Below are positions 1-8,568 of a DNA stretch of 64,000 bases, piece by piece. This DNA is from Dyella_A sp050749815 (GTDB lineage Bacteria; Pseudomonadota; Gammaproteobacteria; Xanthomonadales; Rhodanobacteraceae). The stretch is taken from contig NZ_CP192735.1 of the NCBI RefSeq assembly GCF_050749815.1, positions 1,054,001 to 1,118,000 of the forward strand. The letters are read 5' to 3'. The stretch's first letter is position 1. Each line of letters begins with the position of its first letter. The translations under genes were made by a program, and so were the position numbers. The notes beneath the pieces are model-generated. The model was not told where the DNA came from. It saw only the letters and a list, made by a program, of their open reading frames with translations, and searched no databases.

Positions 1-369
1 CGCGAGTCGATTCTCGCCGACGCGTTCGAGGCGCTGATCGCGGCGGTCTATCTCGATGGCGGGTTCGAGGCCTGCCGACAGGTGGTGCGCCAGTTGTTCG
101 CCGAGCGCATCGCCGCACTGCCGCGCTCCTCCAAGGACGCCAAGACCCGCCTGCAGGAACACCTGCAGGCCGGCGGCTGGCCGCTGCCGCGTTACGAGCT
201 GGTCGCCAGCCATGGTGACGACCACGCCAAACAATTCGACGTGCGCTGCACGATCGCCGAGCCCATGGAGCTGGACGCCCAGGCCAGCGGCTCGAGCCGG
301 CGCTCGGCCGAGCAGGATGCCGCCGAAAGCGTGCTGGCCCGCCTGCTCGAACACAACGCTCGCGCCTGA
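1..369 (+). CDS. rnc: Ribonuclease III, 3' part (5' end outside window)
   Basis: The reading frame is open from base 1 and ends at a TGA at 367-369. The first visible residues are RESILADAFEALIAAVYLDGG, the conserved end of the RNase III catalytic domain; D7 and E10 of the visible part match the catalytic Asp/Glu pair of the family. A double-stranded-RNA-binding domain follows (from DAKTRLQEHLQ to the C-terminus). The enzyme cleaves double-stranded RNA in rRNA maturation and mRNA decay. It lies just upstream of era and recO, the usual gammaproteobacterial order. The start codon and the first catalytic motif lie before the window. Confidence 0.96.
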   Translation, partial: RESILADAFEALIAAVYLDGGFEACRQVVRQLFAERIAALPRSSKDAKTRLQEHLQAGGWPLPRYELVASHGDDHAKQFDVRCTIAEPMELDAQASGSSRRSAEQDAAESVLARLLEHNARA

Positions 370-448
370 CGCGCGGGCCGACCGAACCATCACTGGCATC
401 CGCGCCGCCCCGGCGCGATGCTAGCCCCCTATCTCGCCCCCAGATTTC

Positions 449-1399
449 ATGCCGATGACCGACGAACACGACCTTTCCGCCGCCGATGGCGCGCCCGCCC
501 TGCCGCACGACGACTTCCGCTGCGGCACGGTGGCGCTGGCCGGGCGTCCCAACGTGGGCAAGTCGACTCTGCTCAACGCGTTGATCGGCTTTCGCCTGTC
601 CATCGTCAGCCCGCGACCGCAGACTACGCGGCACCGCATTTTGGGCATCAACACCACCGATGCAGGGCAGATTCTCTACGTCGATACGCCCGGCCTGCAT
701 CGCGGCGCCAAGCGCGCCATGAACCGCAGCCTCAACCGCGCCGCACGCTCGGCGATCAGCGATGTCGACGTGGCCGTGCAAGTGGTCGAGGCCGGCCGCT
801 GGACCGACGAGGACGAGGCCGTCTACGCCGCACTGGGCGAGCAGGACACCCCGCGCCTGCTGGCGATCAACAAGGTCGACCTCAGCAAGGACAAGGGCGC
901 GCTGCTGCCGTTCGTGGCCAAGCTCGCCGAAACCCACGCCTTCGACGAGATCCACTACGTCAGCGCGCTGAAGGAGAAGGGCCTGGCCGAGCTGGAGAAG
1001 GCGATCCTGGCCCGTCTGCCGGTGCAGCCGCCGATGTACGGCGAAGACGAGGTGACCGATCGCAGCGAGCGCTTCCTCGCTGCCGAGATGGTGCGCGAAC
1101 AGCTCATGCTGCGGCTGGACCAGGAACTGCCGTACGCCACCACGGTGGAGATCGAGCAGTTCGCGGACCGTCCCGATGGCGTGGCGGAAATCCACGCCGT
1201 GATCTGGGTGGAGCGCGATGGCCAGAAAGCGATCGTGATCGGCCAGGGCGGCGCCCAGCTCAAGGCGATCGGCAGTGCCGCCCGCCGGCACATGGAGCGC
1301 CTGTTCGAGCGCAAGGTGTTCCTCAAGCTGTGGGTGAAGGTGCGCGAAGGCTGGGTGGACGACGAGTCCATGCTGAAGAAGTTCGGCTACACCGACTGA
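449..1399 (+). CDS. era: GTPase Era (16S rRNA/30S maturation)
   Basis: A 316-aa protein with all Era landmarks: G1 GRPNVGKST (32-40), the switch-region PQTTRHRILG, G3 DTPG (79-82), G4 NKVD (141-144), then a C-terminal KH domain with the GQGGAQLKAIG signature that binds the 3' end of 16S rRNA. It acts at the inner membrane face and on 30S subunits. The N-terminus is about 20 residues longer than the minimal family start. An in-frame ATG at 455 is equally possible, since neither start has a clear Shine-Dalgarno. It sits 80 bp after rnc and 28 bp before recO and is probably co-transcribed with them. Confidence 0.97.
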   Translation: MPMTDEHDLSAADGAPALPHDDFRCGTVALAGRPNVGKSTLLNALIGFRLSIVSPRPQTTRHRILGINTTDAGQILYVDTPGLHRGAKRAMNRSLNRAARSAISDVDVAVQVVEAGRWTDEDEAVYAALGEQDTPRLLAINKVDLSKDKGALLPFVAKLAETHAFDEIHYVSALKEKGLAELEKAILARLPVQPPMYGEDEVTDRSERFLAAEMVREQLMLRLDQELPYATTVEIEQFADRPDGVAEIHAVIWVERDGQKAIVIGQGGAQLKAIGSAARRHMERLFERKVFLKLWVKVREGWVDDESMLKKFGYTD

Positions 1400-1427
1400 T
1401 CCGACGGCGCGCGCCGCCGTCCACGCC

Positions 1428-2138
1428 ATGCGCATCGATCAGCAGCCTGCCTATGTTCTGCACGCGCGGCCGTACCGCGAGACGTCGCTGCTGCTGGAGT
1501 GCCTGACCCGCGAGTGCGGGCGGGTCGGCGTGGTGGCGCGCGGCGTGCGCAGCGAGAAGGGACGCGCCCAGCGTGCGCTGCTGGAGCCGTTTCAGCGCCT
1601 GGCAATGGATCTGCTGATGCGCGGCGAACTCGCCACCTTGCGCGGCGCCGAGCCGCTGGACGCGCCACGCCGCTTGCTGGGCGACCACGGCCTGGCCGGG
1701 CTGTACGTCAACGAGCTGGTGGTGCGCTTGACCGGTCGGCAGGATCCGCACCCGGACATGTTCGACAGCTACGCGCTCACGCTGGCGCGGCTGTCCGGCG
1801 CGGAGCCGCTGGCGTGGACGCTGCGCCGCTTCGAACGCGATTTCCTGCAGGCATTGGGCTATGCGCTCGTGCTCGACCACGACGCCGCCACCGGCGCGGC
1901 GATCGACCCGGACACGCACTACCGCTATCACGCCGAGAGCGGGCCGATGCCCTGCATGGCCGGCGACACCGGTGCCCTGCGCGGGGAGGTGCTGTTGGCC
2001 CTGGCGCACGACCGCTTTCCCGGGGCGACCGACCTGCAATCGCTGCGCGGCATGATGCGCGAGGTCATCCGTTTTCATCTCGGCGGTGGCGAGCTACGCG
2101 CCTGGCAGGTGCTGGCCGCGGCGATGTCGCGGCGCTGA
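1428..2138 (+). CDS. recO: DNA repair protein RecO
   Basis: A 236-aa protein beginning with the RecO OB-fold signature (QPAYVLHARPYRETSLLLE) and followed by the helical C-terminal part seen throughout the family. RecO works with RecR and RecF to load RecA on SSB-coated single strands in gap repair. It is the third gene of the rnc-era-recO operon, 28 bp after era. The family's C-terminal cysteine cluster found in some lineages is absent, as is usual for this group. The next gene is on the opposite strand and converges, so the operon ends here rather than continuing into pdxJ. Confidence 0.95.
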   Translation: MRIDQQPAYVLHARPYRETSLLLECLTRECGRVGVVARGVRSEKGRAQRALLEPFQRLAMDLLMRGELATLRGAEPLDAPRRLLGDHGLAGLYVNELVVRLTGRQDPHPDMFDSYALTLARLSGAEPLAWTLRRFERDFLQALGYALVLDHDAATGAAIDPDTHYRYHAESGPMPCMAGDTGALRGEVLLALAHDRFPGATDLQSLRGMMREVIRFHLGGGELRAWQVLAAAMSRR

Positions 2139-2163
2139 GCTTCGGCGGGCGGGTTGCCGCGGC

Positions 2164-2925
2164 TCAGGCCGCCTGCTGCGGGCGGTCCAGCGCGCGCAGC
2201 GTCTCCATCAGCACGCCGCGGAAGCGCACCACCGCCGACGCGGCCTGCTCCGGCCGGGCGCCCGTCAGCTGTTGCTGCAGCGCCACCACGTGACCCGACA
2301 GCGCGGTGGCGCCGCAGAAGCCACACGAGGAGCGCAGGCGGTGCAGGCGATCGCGCAGCGCGGCGCCGTCCTGGCCGAGCTGATCGAGCTCGCTGCACAG
2401 CGTCAGCAGCTCCTGCTGCAACAACTGGCGCAGCGCGCGCATGGTGGTCGAGTCGCCACTGGCCAGCAGTGCTGCCTCGTCGTCGAGCACCGGCAGGCGA
2501 TTCAGGTAGGCCGGCGCCAGCGCCACCACTCGCCGCAGGTCGTCGATACGGCACGGCTTGGCCAGCACATCGCTGAACCCTTCGGCCAGCAGCAGGGCAC
2601 GCTGCGCGGTGTCGAGCTCGGCGGTGGTGGCGATCGCCACGGCATCGCGCGAGGCGGCGAAGGGGTCCTTGCGCAGCGTCGCCAGAATCTCGCAGGCGCC
2701 GGCGCCGGGCATGCGGCAATCCAGCAGCAGCAGGTCGAACACCTCGTTCCGCGCGACGCCCAGGGCTTCGGCGCCGTCAACGCAATCGGTCGCGTCGGCA
2801 CCGAGCGCGCGCACGGCATCGAGCAGGAAGCGGCGGCTCGCCGCGTCGTCGTCGGCGATCAATACGCGCAGGGCGAGGGCGTCGTTGCGCGGTGGCGATG
2901 CCGGGGAAGGGAGCGTGTGCGTCAT
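2164..2925 (-). CDS. Response regulator receiver protein with C-terminal Hpt-like domain
   Basis: A 253-aa protein. Residues 18-135 form a receiver domain: acidic pocket DDD at 25-27, phospho-acceptor Asp in LLLLDCRMPG (D69), and the conserved Lys in LAKP (K123). Residues about 150-250 form a helical domain with LHRLRSSCGFCGA (H195), which fits the HxLKGSS(A/S)xxGA motif of histidine phosphotransfer domains. The protein therefore carries both a phospho-Asp and a phospho-His site but no DNA-binding or enzymatic output. No kinase gene is adjacent. It may be an intermediate in a multistep phosphorelay with a distant hybrid kinase. The ydbH-like gene diverges from it 45 bp away. Confidence 0.85.
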   Translation of the reverse strand: MTHTLPSPASPPRNDALALRVLIADDDAASRRFLLDAVRALGADATDCVDGAEALGVARNEVFDLLLLDCRMPGAGACEILATLRKDPFAASRDAVAIATTAELDTAQRALLLAEGFSDVLAKPCRIDDLRRVVALAPAYLNRLPVLDDEAALLASGDSTTMRALRQLLQQELLTLCSELDQLGQDGAALRDRLHRLRSSCGFCGATALSGHVVALQQQLTGARPEQAASAVVRFRGVLMETLRALDRPQQAA

Positions 2926-2970
2926 GACGAAATCCTTGTCGTTCAGCAGAGTTTGGCAGAATGGCGGGAC

Positions 2971-4992
2971 ATGGGTGTCTTATCAAGCCGTCTTCCGTGG
3001 GTTCTGTCGCTGGTGCTGTCGCTGCTGCTGGCCGCGCCGGCGCATGCGGGCGCGAGCCTGGCCGCCAAGTCGGTCACGGTACCGGGTGCCACCCTGCAGC
3101 AGCTCACGCTGGCGGTGACCCCGGTCGACGCCGGCGGGCTGCGCATGCAACTGGACGCCGCGCGGGTCGACGTGCCGGCGATGGGCTGGCGGCGGGTCGG
3201 GCTGCATCTCGACGCCGTGCTGCAGCGCGACCCCCACGGGCGCTGGTCGTTTGATGGGCCGCTGCAACTCAAGCGCGCACCCGGCGCCGCACTGGGCGAT
3301 GCCACGGTCAGCCTGCAGATCGACCCGGCCGCCAACACCCTGCTGGTCGACCTGCGCCAGGGCAAGGCGCAAGCGACTACCTTCGTGCCGCTGGATCAGC
3401 CGACCCACGCCCAGATCGAACTGAAGAACCTTCCGTTCGCTTGGCTGCAGGGATTGATGAGCACGGTGTGGTCCGGCCGCGCCACCGGTGGACGGGTCAA
3501 CGCGGTGCTGGCGCTGGACCAGCGCGAGCGCGGCATCCAGGCCTCCGGCCAGTTCGATCTGGCCGCGCTGGGCTTCGATTCCCCCGCGGGCAAGCTGGCT
3601 GCGCAATCGCTTGGCGCGGGCGGCCGGTTCGTGCTGAATACCGCCGAAGGGCCTGCCGGGATCCATCTGGAAAGCACGCTGCGCGGCGGCGAAGTGCTGC
3701 TCGGACCAATCTACGCCAAGCTGCCGGACCATGCGGTGCAGCTGTCGCTCGACGCCCAGGCGCAGGCCGGTGCAGTCACCGTGAGCCGGTTGCGGGTGGG
3801 CGATCCCGATGCCATGCAGCTCAAGGGCGCCATGGCGTTCAACGCCAAGGGCGATCTGGCTTCGCTCAACCTGAGCCAGCTGCAGCTGAGCCTGCCGACT
3901 GCCTACCAGCGCTACGGGCGGGCCTGGCTGGCGAGCTTCGGGCTGCGCGACATGACGGCGCGCGGACAGCTCTCCGCCACCGTGGACCTGCGCCGCGACG
4001 GCCTGAACGCGTTCACCTTCACCACCTCCGGCCTGGATCTGGCCGATGCCGATGGCCGGCTCGCGATCGCCGGCCTGAAGGGCGGGCTCGACTGGAGCCG
4101 CGACGGCGCGCGCCCGGGCACCGACCTGAGCTGGCAGCGGCTGGGCGTGTATCGCCTCATGCATGGTCCGGCGACATCGCGCTGGCACAGCAGCGACGGC
4201 GTGCTTTCGCTGCAGCACCCGATCAGCATGAGCCTGCTGGGCGGACAGGTGCGCATCAGCGCGCTCGACTGGGCGCCCGCGGCCGCCCGCGGGCAGCGGC
4301 TGGAGACCTCGATGGCGGTCACCGGTGTCGACATGGCCGCCTTCAGCCAGACCATGGGCTGGCCGCAGTTCCCCGGCACGCTCGGCGGCGCGATCACCGG
4401 CCTGACCATCAGCGGCGATCAACTCGCGCTCGACGGCGGACTGTCGCTCAACGTGTTCGGCGGCTTCGTCGATGTCACCGGGCTAGCCTTGCAGCAGCCG
4501 TTTGGCGACAACCCCGTGCTGGCCGGCAACATCGCGCTGCGCCAGCTCGACCTGGGCGCCATCACCAGCGTGTTCGACTTTGGCTCCATCACCGGTCCGC
4601 TCGATGGTCATATCAACGGCCTGCGGCTGGTGAACTGGCAGCCGGTGGCGTTCGACGCGCAGCTGCTGGCCAGCCAGGGCGGGCGGATCAGCCAGCGCGC
4701 GGTGAACAACCTCACCTCGGTCGGCGGCGGTGGCATGGCAGCGGGCCTGCAGGGCGCGGTGCTGAAGCTGTTCAAGACCTTCGGCTACGACCGCATCGGC
4801 CTGAACTGCCGCCTGCAGGGGGCGGTGTGCCACATGAGCGGGCTGGAGCCGACCGCAGACGGCTACACTATCGTCGATGGCAGCGGCCTGCCGCACCTCG
4901 AGGTGATCGGACATCAGGCCGAGGTCGACTGGCCCACGCTGATCCGCCGGCTGAAGGCCGCCATCGAAGGCAACGCGCCGCAGGTGCGCTGA
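2971..4992 (+). CDS. ydbH: YdbH-family AsmA-like envelope protein
   Basis: A 673-aa exported protein. The start is placed at 2971 because a signal peptide or membrane anchor follows at once (residues 1-27, ending APAHAG). The rest is predominantly beta-strand-forming sequence with the C-terminal block (FGGFVDVTGL to GLNCRLQGAVCHM) typical of the YdbH family. In E. coli, YdbH is one of three redundant AsmA-like proteins that bridge inner and outer membranes for phospholipid transport, working with YnbE and YdbL. This copy is shorter than the 879-aa E. coli protein. The next gene, 36 bp downstream, is a YdbL-type lipoprotein, which supports the assignment. Confidence 0.8.
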   Translation: MGVLSSRLPWVLSLVLSLLLAAPAHAGASLAAKSVTVPGATLQQLTLAVTPVDAGGLRMQLDAARVDVPAMGWRRVGLHLDAVLQRDPHGRWSFDGPLQLKRAPGAALGDATVSLQIDPAANTLLVDLRQGKAQATTFVPLDQPTHAQIELKNLPFAWLQGLMSTVWSGRATGGRVNAVLALDQRERGIQASGQFDLAALGFDSPAGKLAAQSLGAGGRFVLNTAEGPAGIHLESTLRGGEVLLGPIYAKLPDHAVQLSLDAQAQAGAVTVSRLRVGDPDAMQLKGAMAFNAKGDLASLNLSQLQLSLPTAYQRYGRAWLASFGLRDMTARGQLSATVDLRRDGLNAFTFTTSGLDLADADGRLAIAGLKGGLDWSRDGARPGTDLSWQRLGVYRLMHGPATSRWHSSDGVLSLQHPISMSLLGGQVRISALDWAPAAARGQRLETSMAVTGVDMAAFSQTMGWPQFPGTLGGAITGLTISGDQLALDGGLSLNVFGGFVDVTGLALQQPFGDNPVLAGNIALRQLDLGAITSVFDFGSITGPLDGHINGLRLVNWQPVAFDAQLLASQGGRISQRAVNNLTSVGGGGMAAGLQGAVLKLFKTFGYDRIGLNCRLQGAVCHMSGLEPTADGYTIVDGSGLPHLEVIGHQAEVDWPTLIRRLKAAIEGNAPQVR

Positions 4993-5028
4993 GCGGCCAC
5001 CCCCGCACCCCCACCCATGGAGCTGATC

Positions 5029-5625
5029 ATGCGCAAGATTGTTTATGGATTGCTGGCCACCGTCATGGTTGCCCTGGTCGGTTGCGTCACGATCAACGTC
5101 TACTTCCCGGAAGCGGCGGCGCAGAAGGCCGCCGACCAGTTCATCGGCACCGTGCTGGACAACGCGGGCAAGCCGGTGCCCAAGAGCGACACGCCGCCGC
5201 CACCGGCCAAGCCTGGCCCGTCGGCCATGCTGCTGGACCTGCTGGTGCCGGCGGCCTACGCCGGTGACGCGCCGAACATCCGCATCCAGAACGCCACCAC
5301 CGAGGCGATCCGCCAGCGCATGCAGTCGCGCTTCCAGGGCGGCCTGGGTGACCTGTTCAAGAGCGGCGCGGTGGGCTTCACGCATGACGGCATGGTCGCC
5401 GTGCGCGATGCCTCCAAGGTGCCGCTGAGCCAGCGTGCCCAGGTCAATGCCACCGTGGCGGAAGAGAACCGCGACCGTGCCGCGCTGTATCGCGAAGTGG
5501 CCAGCGCCAACGGCCATCCGGAGTGGGAGGCGCAGATCCGCGCCACCTTCGCCAAGGGCTGGATCGAGCGCGCGCCGGCCGGCTGGTATTATCAGGACGC
5601 TGCGGGCGCCTGGAAGCGCAAATAA
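5029..5625 (+). CDS. ydbL: DUF1318 (YdbL-type) lipoprotein with YnbE-like N-terminus
   Basis: A 198-aa predicted lipoprotein. The start at 5029 is preferred over the ATG at 5017 because GGAG at 5019-5022 then sits six bases before the ATG. The signal peptide ends in a lipobox LVGC. The mature part begins CVTINVYFPE, which recalls the small lipoprotein YnbE, and is followed by a Pro-rich linker. The C-terminal half (about 85-198, from NIRIQNATTEAIRQRM to the end) matches YdbL/DUF1318, including the closing WYYQDAAGAWKRK. In E. coli, YnbE and YdbL are separate partners of YdbH; here one polypeptide appears to combine both. The fold assignment of the N-terminus is inference. Confidence 0.8.
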   Translation: MRKIVYGLLATVMVALVGCVTINVYFPEAAAQKAADQFIGTVLDNAGKPVPKSDTPPPPAKPGPSAMLLDLLVPAAYAGDAPNIRIQNATTEAIRQRMQSRFQGGLGDLFKSGAVGFTHDGMVAVRDASKVPLSQRAQVNATVAEENRDRAALYREVASANGHPEWEAQIRATFAKGWIERAPAGWYYQDAAGAWKRK

Positions 5626-5651
5626 GCGTCCGCGGGCCCCATCCGCATCCC

Positions 5652-5686
5652 GCGCCCGGGTCCCTCGACCCGGGCGCCTTGTTTTT
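5652..5686 (+). terminator. Rho-independent terminator after the ydbH-ydbL pair
   Basis: A 10-bp perfect stem (GCGCCCGGGT at 5652-5661 with its complement at 5668-5677) closes a six-base loop and is followed by a T-rich tail, TTGTTTTT. It lies between the ydbL-like stop codon and the rlmD start, so rlmD should have its own promoter or depend on readthrough. Confidence 0.85.
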
Positions 5687-5693
5687 GAGCCCC

Positions 5694-7004
5694 ATGCAAG
5701 AACTCCAAGCCACCATCACCGACCTCAGCCACGACGGCCGCGGCGTCGCGCGCATCGACGGCAAGACCGTGTTCGTCAGCGGCGCCCTGGTCGACGAGCA
5801 GGTGCGCATGCGCCTGCGCAAGCGCCATCGCCATTTCGACGAAGCGGAGGTGGTGGAAGTCATCACCCCCTCACCGCACAGGGTGACGCCGCGCTGCCGC
5901 CATTTCGGCGAATGCGGCGGCTGCTCGCTGCAGCACATGGACGCCGAGGCCCAGATCCACGCCAAGCAGCGCGTGCTGGCGGACAACTTCGCGCGTATCG
6001 GCAAGGTGTCGCCGCAGCACTGGCTGCAGCCACTCACCGACGCACCGTGGGGCTATCGCCGCAAGGGCCGCCTGTCGGTGCGTCACGTGCCGAAGAAAGA
6101 GCGCGTGCTGGTCGGTTTCCGCCAAGAGGCCAATCCCCGCTTCGTGGCCGAGATCACCCATTGCGAGGTGCTGCATCCGTCGCTGGGGCCGAAGATCGGC
6201 CTGCTGGCGGAGATGATCGGCGGCCTCGACGCGGCGCGCGACATTCCGCAGGTGGAGTTCGCCGGCGGTGACGAAGTCATCGCGCTGGTGTTCCGCCACA
6301 TGAATCCGCTGAGCGAGCGCGATCGCGCCGCGCTGGCGGCGTTCGGTCAGCAGCACGGCTTTGCCATCTACCTGCAGCCCGGCGGCGTGAGCAGCGTGCA
6401 TCTGCTGTGGCCGGAGCAGTCGCGTCTGGCCTTCCGCATCGCGGCGGGCGAGGGCGTGCCGGACGTGGAGCTGGAGTTCCGCCCGCTCGATTTCGTGCAG
6501 GTCAACGCCGGCATGAACGCGAAGATGATGGCGCGCGCGCTGGAGCTGCTCGACCCGCAGCCCACCGACCGCGTGCTCGACCTGTTCTGCGGCCTGGGCA
6601 ACTTCACCCTGCCGATCGCCCGCCGCGTGGCCGAGGTGGTGGGCGTGGAAGGCGAGCACGGCCTGGTGGAACGCGCCGCCGACAACGCCGCGCACAACGG
6701 CCTCGCCAACGCACGCTTCCACGTGGCCAACCTGTTCGAGGACCAGCGCGGCACCGACTGGGCCCGCCAGCCGTGGGACAAGCTGCTGCTCGACCCGCCG
6801 CGCGCCGGTGCCGACAAGGTGCTGGAGTACCTGCCGCACAAGGCGACCAGGCGCATCGTCTACGTGTCCTGCCATCCCGCCTCGCTGGCGCGCGACGCCG
6901 GCATCCTGGTCAACCAGCATGGCTTCCGGTTGACCTCGGCGGGTGTGATGGACATGTTCCCGCACACTGCCCACGTTGAATCCATCGCTCTGTTCGAACG
7001 CTGA
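5694..7004 (+). CDS. rlmD: 23S rRNA (uracil-1939-C5)-methyltransferase RlmD
   Basis: A 436-aa protein (E. coli RlmD is 433). An N-terminal TRAM domain (about 1-58) is followed by the Fe-S ligand cysteines C68, C74, C77 (CRHFGECGGC) and C157 (ITHCEVL). The Rossmann SAM-binding core has LDLFCGLGNFTLPIA near 295-309 and LLLDPPRAG near 364-372. The nucleophilic Cys is in IVYVSCHP (C393), and the C-terminal HVES carries the presumed general base. It transfers a methyl group from SAM to U1939 of 23S rRNA. The start at 5694 gives family-typical length and falls just after the terminator hairpin. Confidence 0.96.
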   Translation: MQELQATITDLSHDGRGVARIDGKTVFVSGALVDEQVRMRLRKRHRHFDEAEVVEVITPSPHRVTPRCRHFGECGGCSLQHMDAEAQIHAKQRVLADNFARIGKVSPQHWLQPLTDAPWGYRRKGRLSVRHVPKKERVLVGFRQEANPRFVAEITHCEVLHPSLGPKIGLLAEMIGGLDAARDIPQVEFAGGDEVIALVFRHMNPLSERDRAALAAFGQQHGFAIYLQPGGVSSVHLLWPEQSRLAFRIAAGEGVPDVELEFRPLDFVQVNAGMNAKMMARALELLDPQPTDRVLDLFCGLGNFTLPIARRVAEVVGVEGEHGLVERAADNAAHNGLANARFHVANLFEDQRGTDWARQPWDKLLLDPPRAGADKVLEYLPHKATRRIVYVSCHPASLARDAGILVNQHGFRLTSAGVMDMFPHTAHVESIALFER

Positions 7005-7027
7005 GCTGCTACGGAGCGACCGACCAC

Positions 7028-7558
7028 ATGGGCATCGAGATCGAAAGGAAATTCCTGCTGCGCCATGACGGCTGGCGCGCGCAGATCGAACGCACTGAGC
7101 GCATGGCGCAGGGCTACCTGGTGAGCGCGCAGGCGCTGCGCGACGGAACAGCCAAGGCCTCGGTGCGCGCCCGTGTGGCCGGCGATCGTGCCTGGCTCAA
7201 CATCAAGGCGGCGCGGCTGGGCATCGAGCGCGCGGAGTTCGAGTACGCCGTGCCGGTGGCCGATGCCGAGGCGATGCTGGGCTCGCTGTGCGATGGCGTG
7301 CTGGCCAAGCAGCGCCATCACGTCACCGTCGACGGCACGCTGTTCGAGATCGACGAGTTCGAGGGTGACAACGCCGGCCTGATCGTGGCCGAGGTGGAGC
7401 TGCCCGCGGTCGACGCGCCGTTCCCGCGTCCGGACTGGCTGGGCGCAGAGGTCAGCGCACTGCCGCGCTACTACAACGTCAACCTGATTGCGTACCCTTA
7501 CGCGCAGTGGACGCGCGACGAGCGCGACGCCCTCGACGGAGAATCGTCCGCATGCTGA
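7028..7558 (+). CDS. CYTH domain protein (triphosphate tunnel metalloenzyme)
   Basis: A 176-aa single-domain protein opening with the CYTH signature MGIEIERKFLL (ExExK at E4, E6, K8). Alternating basic and acidic strands (KASVRARV, WLNIKAA, FEIDEFEG, GLIVAEVELP) line the predicted tunnel. Bacterial members hydrolyse inorganic triphosphate or related tripolyphosphates with divalent metal; a class IV adenylate cyclase role is less likely in this context. It is the first gene of a compact run, and its stop codon overlaps the nagZ start by seven bases, so the two are probably translated together. Confidence 0.88.
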   Translation: MGIEIERKFLLRHDGWRAQIERTERMAQGYLVSAQALRDGTAKASVRARVAGDRAWLNIKAARLGIERAEFEYAVPVADAEAMLGSLCDGVLAKQRHHVTVDGTLFEIDEFEGDNAGLIVAEVELPAVDAPFPRPDWLGAEVSALPRYYNVNLIAYPYAQWTRDERDALDGESSAC

Positions 7559-8568
7559 TGATCGGTCTGGCCGGCCTCACGCTGGAGCCGCGCGAACGCG
7601 AGTGGCTGGTCGCGCCTGGCGTGGCCGGCGTGTTGCTGTTTTCTCGCAATTTCGCCTCGCGCGAGCAGCTTGCGGCGCTGGTGGAAGCGATCCGCGAGGT
7701 CGGCGGCGAGGACATGCTGATCGCGGTCGACCAGGAAGGCGGCCCGGTGCAGCGCTTCCGCGACGGCTTCACCCGCCTGCCGGCGCTGGCGAAAGTGGGC
7801 GCGGCGTATGACCGCGATCCGACCGACGCCATCCGGCTGGCCGAAGAGCATGCCTGGGTGATGGCCAGCGAACTGCGCGCTACCGGCGTGGATTTCAGCT
7901 TTGCGCCCGTGGTGGATCTCGCTCGCGGCAACGCGGCGATCGGCCTGCGCGCGTTCCATGCCGATCCGGCGGTGGCCGGCGAGCTGGGCCAGGCCTACGT
8001 GCGCGGCATGCATCTGGCCGGCATGGCGGCGGTGCTCAAGCACTTCCCCGGACACGGTTCGGTGGCCGCCGACACGCACAAGGCGCAGGCGATCGATCCG
8101 CGCCCGTTGGCCGCCATCGAGCAGGATGACCTGCTGCCTTTTGCGCAGTGCATCGAGGCGCGCGTGGAAGCCGTGATGATGGCCCACGTGATCTATCCCG
8201 CCGTCGACGCACTGCCTGCTGGCTTTTCCAAAGCATGGGTCGGCGACGTGCTGCGCGGCCGTCTCGGCTTCGACGGCGCCGTGATCAGCGACGACATCTC
8301 CATGGCCGCCGCGGGCAGCGCCGGCGGCGTGGCCGCGCGTGTGCATGCGCACCTGGATGCCGGCTGCGACCTGGTGCTGGCCTGCTTCCCCGATGTGGTG
8401 GACGAGGCGATCGCCGCCATCGCTGAGCGCCATCCGGTGGCGCCCCAGCGCCTGCTGGCACTGCGCGGCGCCTTGGGCGCCAGCTGGGATTCGCTCACCG
8501 ACAACCCGCAGCGCGACCGCTTCATCGCGCGCATCACGGCGCTGGACGCCGAAGGACCGACCGCATGA
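7552..8568 (+). CDS. nagZ: Beta-N-acetylhexosaminidase NagZ (glycoside hydrolase family 3)
   Basis: A 338-aa cytoplasmic enzyme (E. coli NagZ is 341). It carries the family hallmark KHFPGHG (163-169), the catalytic Asp-His dyad D174/H176 in VAADTHK, and the nucleophile-containing SDDISM (246-251). The start at 7552 overlaps the CYTH stop; a longer N-terminal reading frame exists but adds Arg-rich sequence foreign to the family. NagZ removes GlcNAc from GlcNAc-1,6-anhydroMur-peptides in peptidoglycan recycling. Its product is the inducer of AmpC-type beta-lactamases in species that have ampR, but no ampR is seen in this window. Confidence 0.96.
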   Translation: MLMIGLAGLTLEPREREWLVAPGVAGVLLFSRNFASREQLAALVEAIREVGGEDMLIAVDQEGGPVQRFRDGFTRLPALAKVGAAYDRDPTDAIRLAEEHAWVMASELRATGVDFSFAPVVDLARGNAAIGLRAFHADPAVAGELGQAYVRGMHLAGMAAVLKHFPGHGSVAADTHKAQAIDPRPLAAIEQDDLLPFAQCIEARVEAVMMAHVIYPAVDALPAGFSKAWVGDVLRGRLGFDGAVISDDISMAAAGSAGGVAARVHAHLDAGCDLVLACFPDVVDEAIAAIAERHPVAPQRLLALRGALGASWDSLTDNPQRDRFIARITALDAEGPTA

